Below, in pieces: positions 1 through 5,848 of a stretch of 7,407 nt of DNA. The translations under genes were made by a program, and so were the position numbers. The stretch's first letter is position 1, and each line of letters starts with the position of its first letter. The notes beneath the pieces are model-generated. The model was not told the DNA's origin. It did no database searches and was given only the letters and a program-made list of their open reading frames with translations. The DNA lies in assembly GCA_029824495.1 (NCBI GenBank), contig JALGXY010000422.1, positions 1-7,407 on the forward strand. The letters run 5' to 3'. This stretch comes from Fimbriimonadia bacterium (GTDB lineage: Bacteria > Armatimonadota > Fimbriimonadia > Fimbriimonadales > Fimbriimonadaceae).

Positions 1-41
1 GAAAACCGGACGATTCTTGGCGTGAAAATCAATGGTCCCTG

Positions 42-50
42 TGCTAGACT
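42..50 (+). promoter_or_regulatory. possible extended -10 promoter for the sigma-factor gene
   Basis: TGCTAGACT reads as a TG-n extended -10 followed by a hexamer matching TATAAT at 4 of 6 positions. No convincing -35 lies 16-18 bases upstream, which is tolerated for extended -10 promoters. Transcription would start near 57 and give a leader of about 28 bases. The rest of 1-84 holds no gene I can recognise. The call rests on motif resemblance only. Confidence 0.3.
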
Positions 51-84
51 TATCGGAGTCTCTAACGCCCCCTAATTCGTCACT

Positions 85-630
85 ATGTCTGGCAGAACAC
101 GAGAAGATTCGATAGCGGAAAAGCGATGGTTGATTGCCCTCGCGAAAGGTGATCCCAACGCCGTGGGAGGACTTTACGAAGTCTACGGTGAGCGGATCTA
201 CCGCTATACGTATCGGATGCTCGGCAACCAGATGGATGCAGAGGATGCGACGGCAGAGACTTTCTTGCGTGTTCTGAAACGATCTGGAGAACTCAGGGCA
301 GACGGAGCGTTCCGCACCTGGCTTTTCCGAATCGCCCGAAACTTGTGTATCGATAAGATGCGACAGCAGAAGTTGCTGGAGCTTCCTCCAGACGCACGAT
401 ATTCGGGAACGGAGGATCGGACGGCTCTTAAGGTGACCGTGCAGCAGGCTCTTGGTGAGCTGCCGCTCGAGTACCGAGAACCGCTTATTCTCTGCGATCT
501 TGAGGACAACTCCGCCAAGGATGCGGCAGAGACCCTCGGGATCAGTGTTCCAGCCCTCAAATCGAGGCTCTATCGAGGAAGAAGGGCTCTAAGAGAGAAG
601 CTGGGAGGCTCCATGGAGAAAATCACATGA
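85..630 (+). CDS. ECF-type RNA polymerase sigma factor (sigma-70 family)
   Basis: This 181-residue protein has the size and two-domain plan of an extracytoplasmic-function sigma factor, which directs core RNA polymerase to a small set of promoters. Region 2 spans about residues 25-93. It contains the core-binding stretch DAEDATAETFLRVLK (51-65) and the -10 recognition part FRTWLFRIARNLCIDKMR (76-93). Region 4 spans about 119-172, with a helix-turn-helix around 143-168 (AAETLGISVPALKSRLYRGR) for -35 recognition. No region 1.1 or region 3 is present, as expected for this class. The ATG at 85 has no clear Shine-Dalgarno. The next gene overlaps its stop by 4 bases (ATGA), so the two are translationally coupled, and that partner resembles an anti-sigma factor. 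The family call is secure. The ECF subgroup and the stimulus are not visible. Confidence 0.93.
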   Translation: MSGRTREDSIAEKRWLIALAKGDPNAVGGLYEVYGERIYRYTYRMLGNQMDAEDATAETFLRVLKRSGELRADGAFRTWLFRIARNLCIDKMRQQKLLELPPDARYSGTEDRTALKVTVQQALGELPLEYREPLILCDLEDNSAKDAAETLGISVPALKSRLYRGRRALREKLGGSMEKIT

Positions 631-911
631 AGAAGCTGAACAGAGAGCTGGTGGATCTCTACGCAGGCGGAGAGCTCACGGAAGAGCTGGAAGCCCATCT
701 CGTCGAACAGGCGCAGTCAGATCCAGAGCTGCTCGAAGAAATGCAAAGTCTTCGGGCGGTTGTTGATCTTCTGCACGAAGACAGGGGACCCGTCTTTGGT
801 GAAGAATCGTTCCAGCGAGTGCTGATGAAAATGCACTCAGCGGGATGCGAGGTTGAGCCGAACAGCCCCGAACCAGCCTACTGGCAGCACCATCTGCCGA
901 TGACCGGCTGA
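627..911 (+). CDS. small soluble protein, probable anti-sigma factor with degenerate zinc motif
   Basis: This 94-residue acidic protein is coupled to the sigma gene by an ATGA overlap, with a GGAG Shine-Dalgarno at 615-618. The N-terminal 50 residues look like an anti-sigma domain: a helix LNRELVDLYAGGEL, then ELEAHL, then a helix SDPELLEEMQSLRAVVDLL. In zinc-binding anti-sigma (ZAS) domains this position reads H-x3-C-x2-C. Here H24 is kept, but the cysteine positions are Q28 and S31, so zinc binding by this site is not expected. The only cysteine is C74. There is no transmembrane segment or signal peptide, so it should act in the cytoplasm. The C-terminal third is proline-rich and unrecognised. 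The anti-sigma role is inferred from position plus the ELEAHL pattern. It could instead be a sigma-associated protein of another kind. Confidence 0.6.
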   Translation: MKKLNRELVDLYAGGELTEELEAHLVEQAQSDPELLEEMQSLRAVVDLLHEDRGPVFGEESFQRVLMKMHSAGCEVEPNSPEPAYWQHHLPMTG

Positions 912-936
912 TTGAAACAACGGAAAATAGACAGAC

Positions 937-2037
937 ATGAAGGCCACAGTCTCTAGAAATGAGCTGAACAGCGCACTGAACATCGCCTCGACTGCGAGCA
1001 GTATTCGAGCAGCTCTGCCAGTCCTGACATCACTTCGCCTTGAAGCGAAGGATTCCGGACTCACCCTCACCGGCTGCGACGGCGAAATGTGGGGCGAAGC
1101 GGTCGCTCCCGCCAATGTCGAAACAGATGGCGCCGTCTGCGTTCAGCAGAGGCTTCTCTCAGACATCGTTGGCAAGCTCGGCGATGGTGACGTCAGCATG
1201 GAGCTGGTGGGCACCACCGTTTTTGTTCGGCATGACCATTCAGAGTTCAAGCTCATGGCCTTGCCGGCAGAGGAATTCCCGGATGCGCCCGATGTCGAGC
1301 CGACTAACAGCCTCAGTCTTCCCTACGGCGAACTGATGAGCGCGATTGATGGTGTTGAGTACGCCTGCTCTGACGACGCTGCGCGCGCGGTGCTGACTGG
1401 TGTTCTGTTCTCATACGACGGCACCACTCTCACACTTGTTGCGACAGATACTCATCGGCTCGCCGTTCACCGACTTCACCGTGAAGGCATCGGCTCACCG
1501 ATCACCGCGATCGTGCCGAACAAGGCCCTCAAGATCATCTCCCAGCTTCGGCTCGATGAGGACGAAACTCTCGCCATCAGCTTTGACAGCACGCGACTGC
1601 TGGTCGATATCGGCGGATCACGAGTGGTCTCACAACTGCTCGATGGCCAGTATCCGAATTGGGAGCGTGTCGTCCCGCCGGATCACACAAGATCTTGGAT
1701 GATCAACAGAAACGACTTTATCGCCAATATCGATCGCGCCATGATTCTGGCGAAAGACAGTGCGAATCGTGTCCGATTTACAGGACAGGGTGAGTCGATC
1801 GTGATCTCCGCTCGGAGCGAAGACAAAGGTGAAGCCAAAGAAGAGGTGAGCTGCGTGAGCCGGAATGGCGACCTTGAAATCGCCTTCAATGGCCGCTACC
1901 TGATGGAAGCTTTGCAGGCCATGAACTGCGAAGGCATTCAGGCTGAAATGACCGAGTCATCTCGGCCCGCAATTCTGCGCCCCACCGAGAACGGCGACGA
2001 CCACTTCTGTGTCGTCATGCCGATGGCGATCAGCTGA
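937..2037 (+). CDS. dnaN: DNA polymerase III beta subunit (sliding clamp)
   Basis: DnaN forms the ring-shaped homodimer that tethers DNA polymerase III to DNA. It also docks ligase, MutS/MutL and other clamp-binding proteins. The protein is 366 residues, the usual bacterial length. Three clamp domains of about 120 residues each can be placed at roughly 1-120, 121-248 and 249-366. Typical motifs are LPVLTSLRLEA (28-38), LTGVLFSYDG (153-162), ATDTHRLAVHR (169-179, binding cleft), DGQYPNWERVVP (236-247), FNGRYLMEAL (317-326) and the C-terminal VVMPM (359-363). The start at 937 gives the expected N-terminus (MKATVSRNEL). Its Shine-Dalgarno is weak (CGGA at 921-924). It follows the preceding gene by 25 bases on the same strand, so it is probably cotranscribed with the sigma operon. 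The usual neighbours dnaA, recF and gyrB are absent. The tail ends MPMAIS instead of the more usual MPMR-L. Confidence 0.97.
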   Translation: MKATVSRNELNSALNIASTASSIRAALPVLTSLRLEAKDSGLTLTGCDGEMWGEAVAPANVETDGAVCVQQRLLSDIVGKLGDGDVSMELVGTTVFVRHDHSEFKLMALPAEEFPDAPDVEPTNSLSLPYGELMSAIDGVEYACSDDAARAVLTGVLFSYDGTTLTLVATDTHRLAVHRLHREGIGSPITAIVPNKALKIISQLRLDEDETLAISFDSTRLLVDIGGSRVVSQLLDGQYPNWERVVPPDHTRSWMINRNDFIANIDRAMILAKDSANRVRFTGQGESIVISARSEDKGEAKEEVSCVSRNGDLEIAFNGRYLMEALQAMNCEGIQAEMTESSRPAILRPTENGDDHFCVVMPMAIS

Positions 2038-2050
2038 ACACCTCAGCCGA

Positions 2051-2089
2051 CAAAGAAGCCCGGCCCTGCAAGGGAGCCGGGCTTCTTTG
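2051..2089. terminator. bidirectional intrinsic terminator between dnaN and glyA
   Basis: A perfect 14-bp inverted repeat (2051-2064 with 2076-2089) surrounds an 11-base loop. The stem core is GC-rich, with A-rich and T-rich outer ends (AAAGAAGCCCGGC / GCCGGGCTTCTTT). It lies 13 bases past the dnaN stop and 16 bases past the glyA stop on the other strand. It can therefore end both converging transcripts. Confidence 0.85.
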
Positions 2090-2105
2090 CGTCTCGCTGT
2101 ACGGA

Positions 2106-3356
2106 CTAGACCGCGTTGAGGCTGAAGCGGTTGGTCAAGTCGATCACCTTCTGTTTGACCTGAGCAACGACAGCTTCATCATCGGGCGCCCGCAACACTT
2201 CAGCAATGTAGCCAGCGATCTCTACCATTTCGGCCTCTTTCATTCCCCGCGTGGTGACAGCAGGTGTCCCCAGCCGGATACCAGACGTCACAAACGGCTT
2301 CTCAGGATCGTTCGGGATTGAATTCTTGTTGGTCGTGATGTTGGCGTGATCGAGTGCGTTCTGCGCGATTTTGCCGTTGACACCATACGGCCGCAGGTCG
2401 ACCAGCATCAAGTGCGAGTCAGTGCCTCCTGAAACGATCCTCAAGCCTTGTGCAGTCAGCTCAGCAGCTAATGCCTTCGCATTGGCGACGATCTGAGCAG
2501 CGTAGTCTTTCCACTCTGGCTGGAGACACAGACCAAAGGCGACCGCTTTTGCTGCAATCACGTGCATCAACGGCCCGCCCTGCAGGCCTGGGAATACAGA
2601 CATTCGAATCGGCTTGTCGAGCTCTTCATTGCTGTAGAGAATAAAGCCGCCCCTGGGGCCTCGCAAGCTCTTGTGAGTCGTTGATGTCACAACATCGGCG
2701 TGAGGCACTGGGTTTGGATAAGCGCCGCCAGCGATCAGACCACTGTAGTGAGCCATGTCGACCATGTGCATTGCACCAACCTCTTTGGCCACCTTGTTGA
2801 AGAATTCAAAATCGATGTTTCGAGAGTATGCCGAGGCTCCGCTGACAATCATCTTCGGCTTTGCTTCTATCGCCAGCTTGCGCATCGCATCGTAGTCGAT
2901 CGTCTCGTCATCCTTCAGGCCATAAGGCAGGATCTCGTACATCTGACCAGAAAAAGCGACAGGTGAGCCGTGTGTCAGGTGCCCCCCTTCAGGCAGGCTC
3001 AGACCCATCAGTCGATCGCCAGGTTTCAGAAAGGCGTGGTAGACGGCCATGTTGGCCTGCGCGCCAGAGTGCGGCTGGACGTTGGCAAACCCTGCTCCAT
3101 AAAGCGCTTTAAGGCGATCGATCGCAAGCTGCTCAACAACATCAGCGTTCTCGCATCCACCATAGTAGCGGCGGCCCGGATAGCCCTCGGCGTATTTGTC
3201 AGTGAAGACCGACATCATCGCCTCGCGCACAGCGGTCGAAGCGATGTTTTCCGAAGCGATCAGCTCGAGGTTGTTCTCTTGGCGAGCCTCTTCTTTCTGG
3301 ATCGAATCGAAAACGGCGGAATCGACGTCAGCCAAAGGGCGGCGATGCGGATGCAT
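2106..3356 (-). CDS. glyA: serine hydroxymethyltransferase
   Basis: GlyA is a cytosolic PLP enzyme that interconverts serine plus tetrahydrofolate with glycine plus 5,10-methylene-tetrahydrofolate. It is the main entry of one-carbon units. The 416-residue length is typical of the bacterial enzyme. Family landmarks are [10 protein letters not shown] (31-40), the substrate loop [16 protein letters not shown] (54-69), [10 protein letters not shown] (93-102), [13 protein letters not shown] (199-211, D200 and H203 at the cofactor), the Schiff-base lysine K229 in [22 protein letters not shown] (255-262), and [14 protein letters not shown] with carboxylate-binding R361. The ATG at 3356 lies 8 bases after the stop of the upstream membrane-protein gene and has only a weak Shine-Dalgarno, so it is probably read as part of that operon. 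Transcription ends at the shared terminator at 2051-2089. Confidence 0.98.
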   Translation of the reverse strand: MHPHRRPLADVDSAVFDSIQKEEARQENNLELIASENIASTAVREAMMSVFTDKYAEGYPGRRYYGGCENADVVEQLAIDRLKALYGAGFANVQPHSGAQANMAVYHAFLKPGDRLMGLSLPEGGHLTHGSPVAFSGQMYEILPYGLKDDETIDYDAMRKLAIEAKPKMIVSGASAYSRNIDFEFFNKVAKEVGAMHMVDMAHYSGLIAGGAYPNPVPHADVVTSTTHKSLRGPRGGFILYSNEELDKPIRMSVFPGLQGGPLMHVIAAKAVAFGLCLQPEWKDYAAQIVANAKALAAELTAQGLRIVSGGTDSHLMLVDLRPYGVNGKIAQNALDHANITTNKNSIPNDPEKPFVTSGIRLGTPAVTTRGMKEAEMVEIAGYIAEVLRAPDDEAVVAQVKQKVIDLTNRFSLNAV

Positions 3357-3364
3357 GGCCCATT

Positions 3365-3880
3365 CTATTCCGTCTCATGCTCTTGTGGCTTGGCCTTCCA
3401 CCAGATTGTGAGGCCGATGATCATCACTATGGCGGCAGCGTAGCTGTAGAAGTGCATCGCGGCGGTGCTGAACAAAACGACATCGGCTCTGTCCGGCACA
3501 TCGGCATTAGCATCGAGCATCTGAATGCCGCGTGTCCCGAACAGATAGAAGAGTGTCCAGACCAGAAATGCCGAAGCGACGGCTGAACCGCAGACCCAGA
3601 TCAGCACTCTGCGATACTTCTTGATATCTAGATCAAGCCCCGACCATGCGAGCAGCATTGAGCCTGGAATTGAAAACAGGACCGATGCAATCACGCCCCA
3701 GAGAATCGCTGCAAAAAATGGCGGCAATCCCTCTACTAGAATCTCGTGGTTGGGCGGTGCCCAATAAGCAGGACAGACATAGAAGCTGAATTCATCATGG
3801 ATGATTGATGCCAGCGTGATGACGAGAAACGTCCAGAGGCTTCGCGACCACCACTCCTTCTTCCTGTTCAGTTCAGCCAT
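3365..3880 (-). CDS. four-helix integral membrane protein of unknown function
   Basis: I do not recognise this family. From the ATG at 3880 the product is 171 residues. A TTG at 3901 would add seven residues, but it has no ribosome-binding site and sits at the edge of a small inverted repeat, so I prefer the ATG. Four hydrophobic segments are visible: around [53 protein letters not shown] and [17 protein letters not shown]. The N-terminus is basic (NRKKEWW), which suggests it faces the cytoplasm. The tail after the last helix is short and charged ([10 protein letters not shown]). The loop between helices 1 and 2 carries the sequence [10 protein letters not shown]. No transporter, enzyme or binding motif is evident. 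The gene lies between two PLP-enzyme genes on the same strand, 48 bases after the upstream stop and 8 bases before glyA, so it is probably in their operon. A link to serine or methionine metabolism would be a guess. Confidence 0.7.
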   Translation of the reverse strand: MAELNRKKEWWSRSLWTFLVITLASIIHDEFSFYVCPAYWAPPNHEILVEGLPPFFAAILWGVIASVLFSIPGSMLLAWSGLDLDIKKYRRVLIWVCGSAVASAFLVWTLFYLFGTRGIQMLDANADVPDRADVVLFSTAAMHFYSYAAAIVMIIGLTIWWKAKPQEHETE

Positions 3881-3900
3881 CTGCTCATTATTCAAGCACA

Positions 3901-3917
3901 ATGCCGGTTGTCGGCAT
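3901..3917. repeat. small inverted repeat in the operon gap
   Basis: ATGCCG (3901-3906) and CGGCAT (3912-3917) form a 6-bp hairpin with a 5-base loop. It lies between the stop of the Cys/Met enzyme gene and the membrane-protein start. No T-run follows on the minus strand, so it is not a terminator. It could stabilise or mark processing of the operon mRNA, or be chance. Confidence 0.4.
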
Positions 3918-3928
3918 CGCAGGTCTGC

Positions 3929-5221
3929 CTACCCAAGCTGGTCGAGAGCCTTGCTGAGATCTGAGATGATGTCTCGTGGATCTTCCAGCCCGATAGAAAG
4001 CCTAACGGCTCCGGGATTGATGCCAGCAAGCTTCTGGTCCTCGATCGGCACAGGGGCATGGGTCATCGAAGATGGGTGCTCAATCAGCGTTCTGATCTGG
4101 CCAAGGCTGACAGCCAAGGTGATGCTGAGTGAGCTGTCGGCAATCGAGTTGATCAGCGTCTTTGCTCGCTCAAAAGCTTGATGATCGTCGCCCTTAAGAA
4201 CGAATGAAATCATCGCTCCCGGCGCTGGATCACCATCGATGTCCCGCATCTGGCGCGCTGCAATCTCCTTCTGCTCAAAACTCTCGAGTCCAGGGTAGAT
4301 CACCTGCTCGACGTTCGGGTGCCCCTCAAGGAATTCAGCTGTCTCCTGTGCTGTCGCCTGCTGCTTCTCAAGCCTGACCGCCAGTGTCGGCAGTCCGTAA
4401 GTGAGAATGTGCCAGGCGGCATCTGGTGAAATCGATCCTCCGAAGTCCTTTCGATAGAGAAGCAGGCTCGTCTCGGCAGAACGTGGCCCGATGACAACAC
4501 CGCCCATAGTCGCCCCAAAACCTCCAATGTGTTTGGTCAAACTGTGGACTACAAAATCGACTCCCATCTCGATCGGCCGCTGGGCAAACGGTGACGCGAA
4601 CGTGTTGTCGACGATCGTAACAATCTTGTTGTCGTCTCCGCGCTTTTCGTTTTCGTCAGCAACGATCCTCACGACCTGCTCGATATCGATGACCTCCATG
4701 GTCGGGTTGCAAGGCGTTTCGAAGTAGACCACCCTCGTTTCAGGCTGAATTGAGGCGAGCAGAGCTTCCCCGCTCTTCAGATCGACAGCCGATGAGGTGA
4801 TCTGGTACCGGGTCAGCCAGTTCTTGAGATGTCCGTGCGTACAGCCATAGATGGCCGGGTGGTGGATGATGTGATCGCCCGAACGCGTGTGAATTCCAAG
4901 TGCTGCAGCGATCGCCGCCATGCCGGTTGAATAGACGACGGCGCTCTCGCCCTTTTCAGCGAATGCCAGGCTCTCTTCAAGCAGCCCGCAGCATGGCTCA
5001 TCGAGCCTGTCGTAGATGTAGATCGGCTCAGCGGTGTTCCGATCAACCTCTGGGTTGGCAAACTGCTGGAATCCAGCCGCACCCCTCTCTGCAGACCTGA
5101 GTCGGAACGAGACTGCAGTTGTGATCGGTGGGATGATGTGATCCTGGAAGTCCCACTTTTCGGACTTGAATTTGCCGTGGATCAGGACAGAGCGGTCTCG
5201 GTAAGCGTCGTTGCTTGCCAC
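3929..5221 (-). CDS. Cys/Met metabolism PLP-dependent enzyme, methionine gamma-lyase-like
   Basis: This 430-residue protein belongs to the trans-sulfuration family of PLP enzymes (cystathionine gamma-synthase/lyase, methionine gamma-lyase, O-acetylhomoserine sulfhydrylase). Visible landmarks are PPITTAVSF (31-39), the phosphate-binding YIYDRLDEP (68-76) where NPT is usual, STGMAAIAAAL (98-108), YGCTHGHL (125-132), YFETPCNPTMEVIDI (166-180), VDNTFASPFAQRP (204-216) with D205 at the PLP nitrogen, Schiff-base K230 in HSLTKHIGGFGA, and SLGQIRTLIEHPSSMTH (372-388). C127 after Tyr-Gly is the position of the catalytic-loop cysteine of methionine gamma-lyases, where most relatives have glycine. This favours, without proving, conversion of methionine to methanethiol, 2-oxobutyrate and ammonia. 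The start is GTG with no nearby Shine-Dalgarno and a -10-like TAGAAT just upstream. It is probably first in the operon with the membrane protein and glyA. The family is certain and the exact reaction is not. Confidence 0.9.
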   Translation of the reverse strand: MASNDAYRDRSVLIHGKFKSEKWDFQDHIIPPITTAVSFRLRSAERGAAGFQQFANPEVDRNTAEPIYIYDRLDEPCCGLLEESLAFAEKGESAVVYSTGMAAIAAALGIHTRSGDHIIHHPAIYGCTHGHLKNWLTRYQITSSAVDLKSGEALLASIQPETRVVYFETPCNPTMEVIDIEQVVRIVADENEKRGDDNKIVTIVDNTFASPFAQRPIEMGVDFVVHSLTKHIGGFGATMGGVVIGPRSAETSLLLYRKDFGGSISPDAAWHILTYGLPTLAVRLEKQQATAQETAEFLEGHPNVEQVIYPGLESFEQKEIAARQMRDIDGDPAPGAMISFVLKGDDHQAFERAKTLINSIADSSLSITLAVSLGQIRTLIEHPSSMTHAPVPIEDQKLAGINPGAVRLSIGLEDPRDIISDLSKALDQLG

Positions 5222-5227
5222 AACTTG

Positions 5228-5233
5228 ATTCTA
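5228..5233 (-). promoter_or_regulatory. -10-like hexamer, possible leaderless start of the PLP-enzyme operon
   Basis: TAGAAT on the minus strand matches TATAAT at 5 of 6 positions. It ends 6 bases before the GTG at 5221, so a standard start point would fall at or next to the GTG. No Shine-Dalgarno lies at normal distance; GAAGG is 14 bases away. The -35 region would fall in the T-run of the rpmE terminator and is poor. The call is inferred from spacing only. Confidence 0.3.
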
Positions 5234-5250
5234 GACCTTCTCTGACCGAC

Positions 5251-5286
5251 AAAAAAAGCCCCACAGCCTTTTGGCTGAGGGGCTTT
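5251..5286 (-). terminator. intrinsic terminator of rpmE
   Basis: On the minus strand an 8-bp stem (AAAGCCCC/GGGGCTTT, 5255-5262 with 5279-5286) continues past one A-A mismatch into 5 more pairs around a 4-base loop. Seven T residues follow the 3' arm. It begins 17 bases after the rpmE stop and separates rpmE from the PLP-enzyme operon. Confidence 0.88.
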
Positions 5287-5303
5287 GGCTAAGACTGAAT
5301 GCT

Positions 5304-5552
5304 TCAGTCTTTCTTCTGCTGATTGCCGTAGCGTCGCATGAATTTCTCGACGCGGCCAGCGGAGTCAACAATCTTCTTGGTGCCCGTGTAGAACGGGTGG
5401 GTGAAGCCGCTGATTTCAAGGCGAAGAACAAAGTGGTCGACACCATCGATATTCCGGACCTCGTCCGACTTGTTTGTCGAAACGCCGGTCCATTCGTGCT
5501 CGCCGTCGATAAAGAGCACCGGGTGGTTTGCGGGATGCGTGTCAGCCTTCAT
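5304..5552 (-). CDS. rpmE: 50S ribosomal protein L31, cysteine-free (type B-like)
   Basis: L31 is a small protein of the large ribosomal subunit that bridges to the 30S head. The 82-residue protein shows the L31 signature MKADTHP at the N-terminus and [10 protein letters not shown] (48-57), then [15 protein letters not shown] (62-76). It contains no cysteine, so it lacks the CxxC zinc ligands of classical L31. Its length, its DGVDHF insert and the absence of zinc ligands match the zinc-independent type B group (rpmE2, YkgM-like). Translation starts at ATG 5552 with a strong GAGGGG Shine-Dalgarno 7 bases upstream. A promoter is likely at 5591-5620 and a terminator lies at 5251-5286, so the gene appears monocistronic. 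No Zur-like operator was recognised upstream, so there is no sign of zinc regulation. Confidence 0.95.
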   Translation of the reverse strand: MKADTHPANHPVLFIDGEHEWTGVSTNKSDEVRNIDGVDHFVLRLEISGFTHPFYTGTKKIVDSAGRVEKFMRRYGNQQKKD

Positions 5553-5590
5553 TTTGTTTACCCCTCAATTGAATCAGAGTGCAGTCGCGT

Positions 5591-5620
5591 ATGATAACAC
5601 GTCCTGATCGCTAGATTCAA
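5591..5620 (-). promoter_or_regulatory. probable sigma-70-type promoter of rpmE
   Basis: On the minus strand TTGAAT (5615-5620) and TATCAT (5591-5596) are separated by 18 bases. Each resembles the -35 or -10 consensus at 4-5 of 6 positions. The predicted leader to the rpmE ATG is about 30 bases and includes its Shine-Dalgarno. Confidence 0.5.
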
Positions 5621-5848
5621 CGGTCCCAGTTGAGCCTTGGCCCATTCGGCACCTATTGAGCTTCGAAATCTGCCCTCAATATTGCCCTACCCTGACCAGA
5701 GGCCTACGCCAGACCGCCTATCCCATTACACGATCTGGCCCAAAGGTATTCTCCCTTCGAACACAAGCTCCGTTCGTCAACGCAGCCGAACGGGTTTTTT
5801 TGCGCCTAAGACCGCCCGTGGCCTTGAGGCGCTGACAACGGAGAATAA
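5621..5848 (+). promoter_or_regulatory. ppdK upstream/leader region with several hairpins
   Basis: This 228-base stretch between divergent rpmE and ppdK holds no convincing gene. On the plus strand it can form hairpins at 5654-5681 (TATTGAG/CTCAATA), 5708-5739 (GCCAGA/TCTGGC), 5770-5793 (followed by a T-run) and 5802-5832 (GCGCCTAAG / CTT-AGGCGC with one bulge). A weak plus-strand promoter is possible at 5630-5659 (TTGAGC, 18 bases, TATTGA). The ppdK Shine-Dalgarno (CGGAG, 5839-5843) lies just after the last hairpin. I do not recognise a known riboswitch or ncRNA class. Confidence 0.45.
5770..5801 (+). terminator. intrinsic terminator upstream of ppdK (attenuator or small-RNA end)
   Basis: CCGTTCG (5770-5776) pairs with CGAACGG (5787-5793). 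One G follows, then seven T residues (5795-5801). It points along the plus strand, yet no plus-strand gene precedes it after dnaN, which already has its own terminator. It therefore most likely ends either a short untranslated RNA or an attenuated ppdK leader. It ends 47 bases before the ppdK ATG. Confidence 0.6.

Noticed and set aside
3114..3125. GCGATCGATCGC palindrome, possible repeat or methylation-type site
   Set aside because: It falls inside conserved glyA codons, and GATCG-type words are frequent throughout the window, so no special function can be argued.
2970..3443. 157-residue plus-strand open frame across glyA and the membrane-protein gene
   Set aside because: It lies opposite two real genes, has no ribosome-binding site and has an implausible composition.
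5553..5848. Search for a tRNA or known structured RNA in the rpmE-ppdK gap, prompted by a TTCGAA motif
   Set aside because: No cloverleaf arms or acceptor stem can be built around the motif, and no known riboswitch, SRP or 6S core was recognised.
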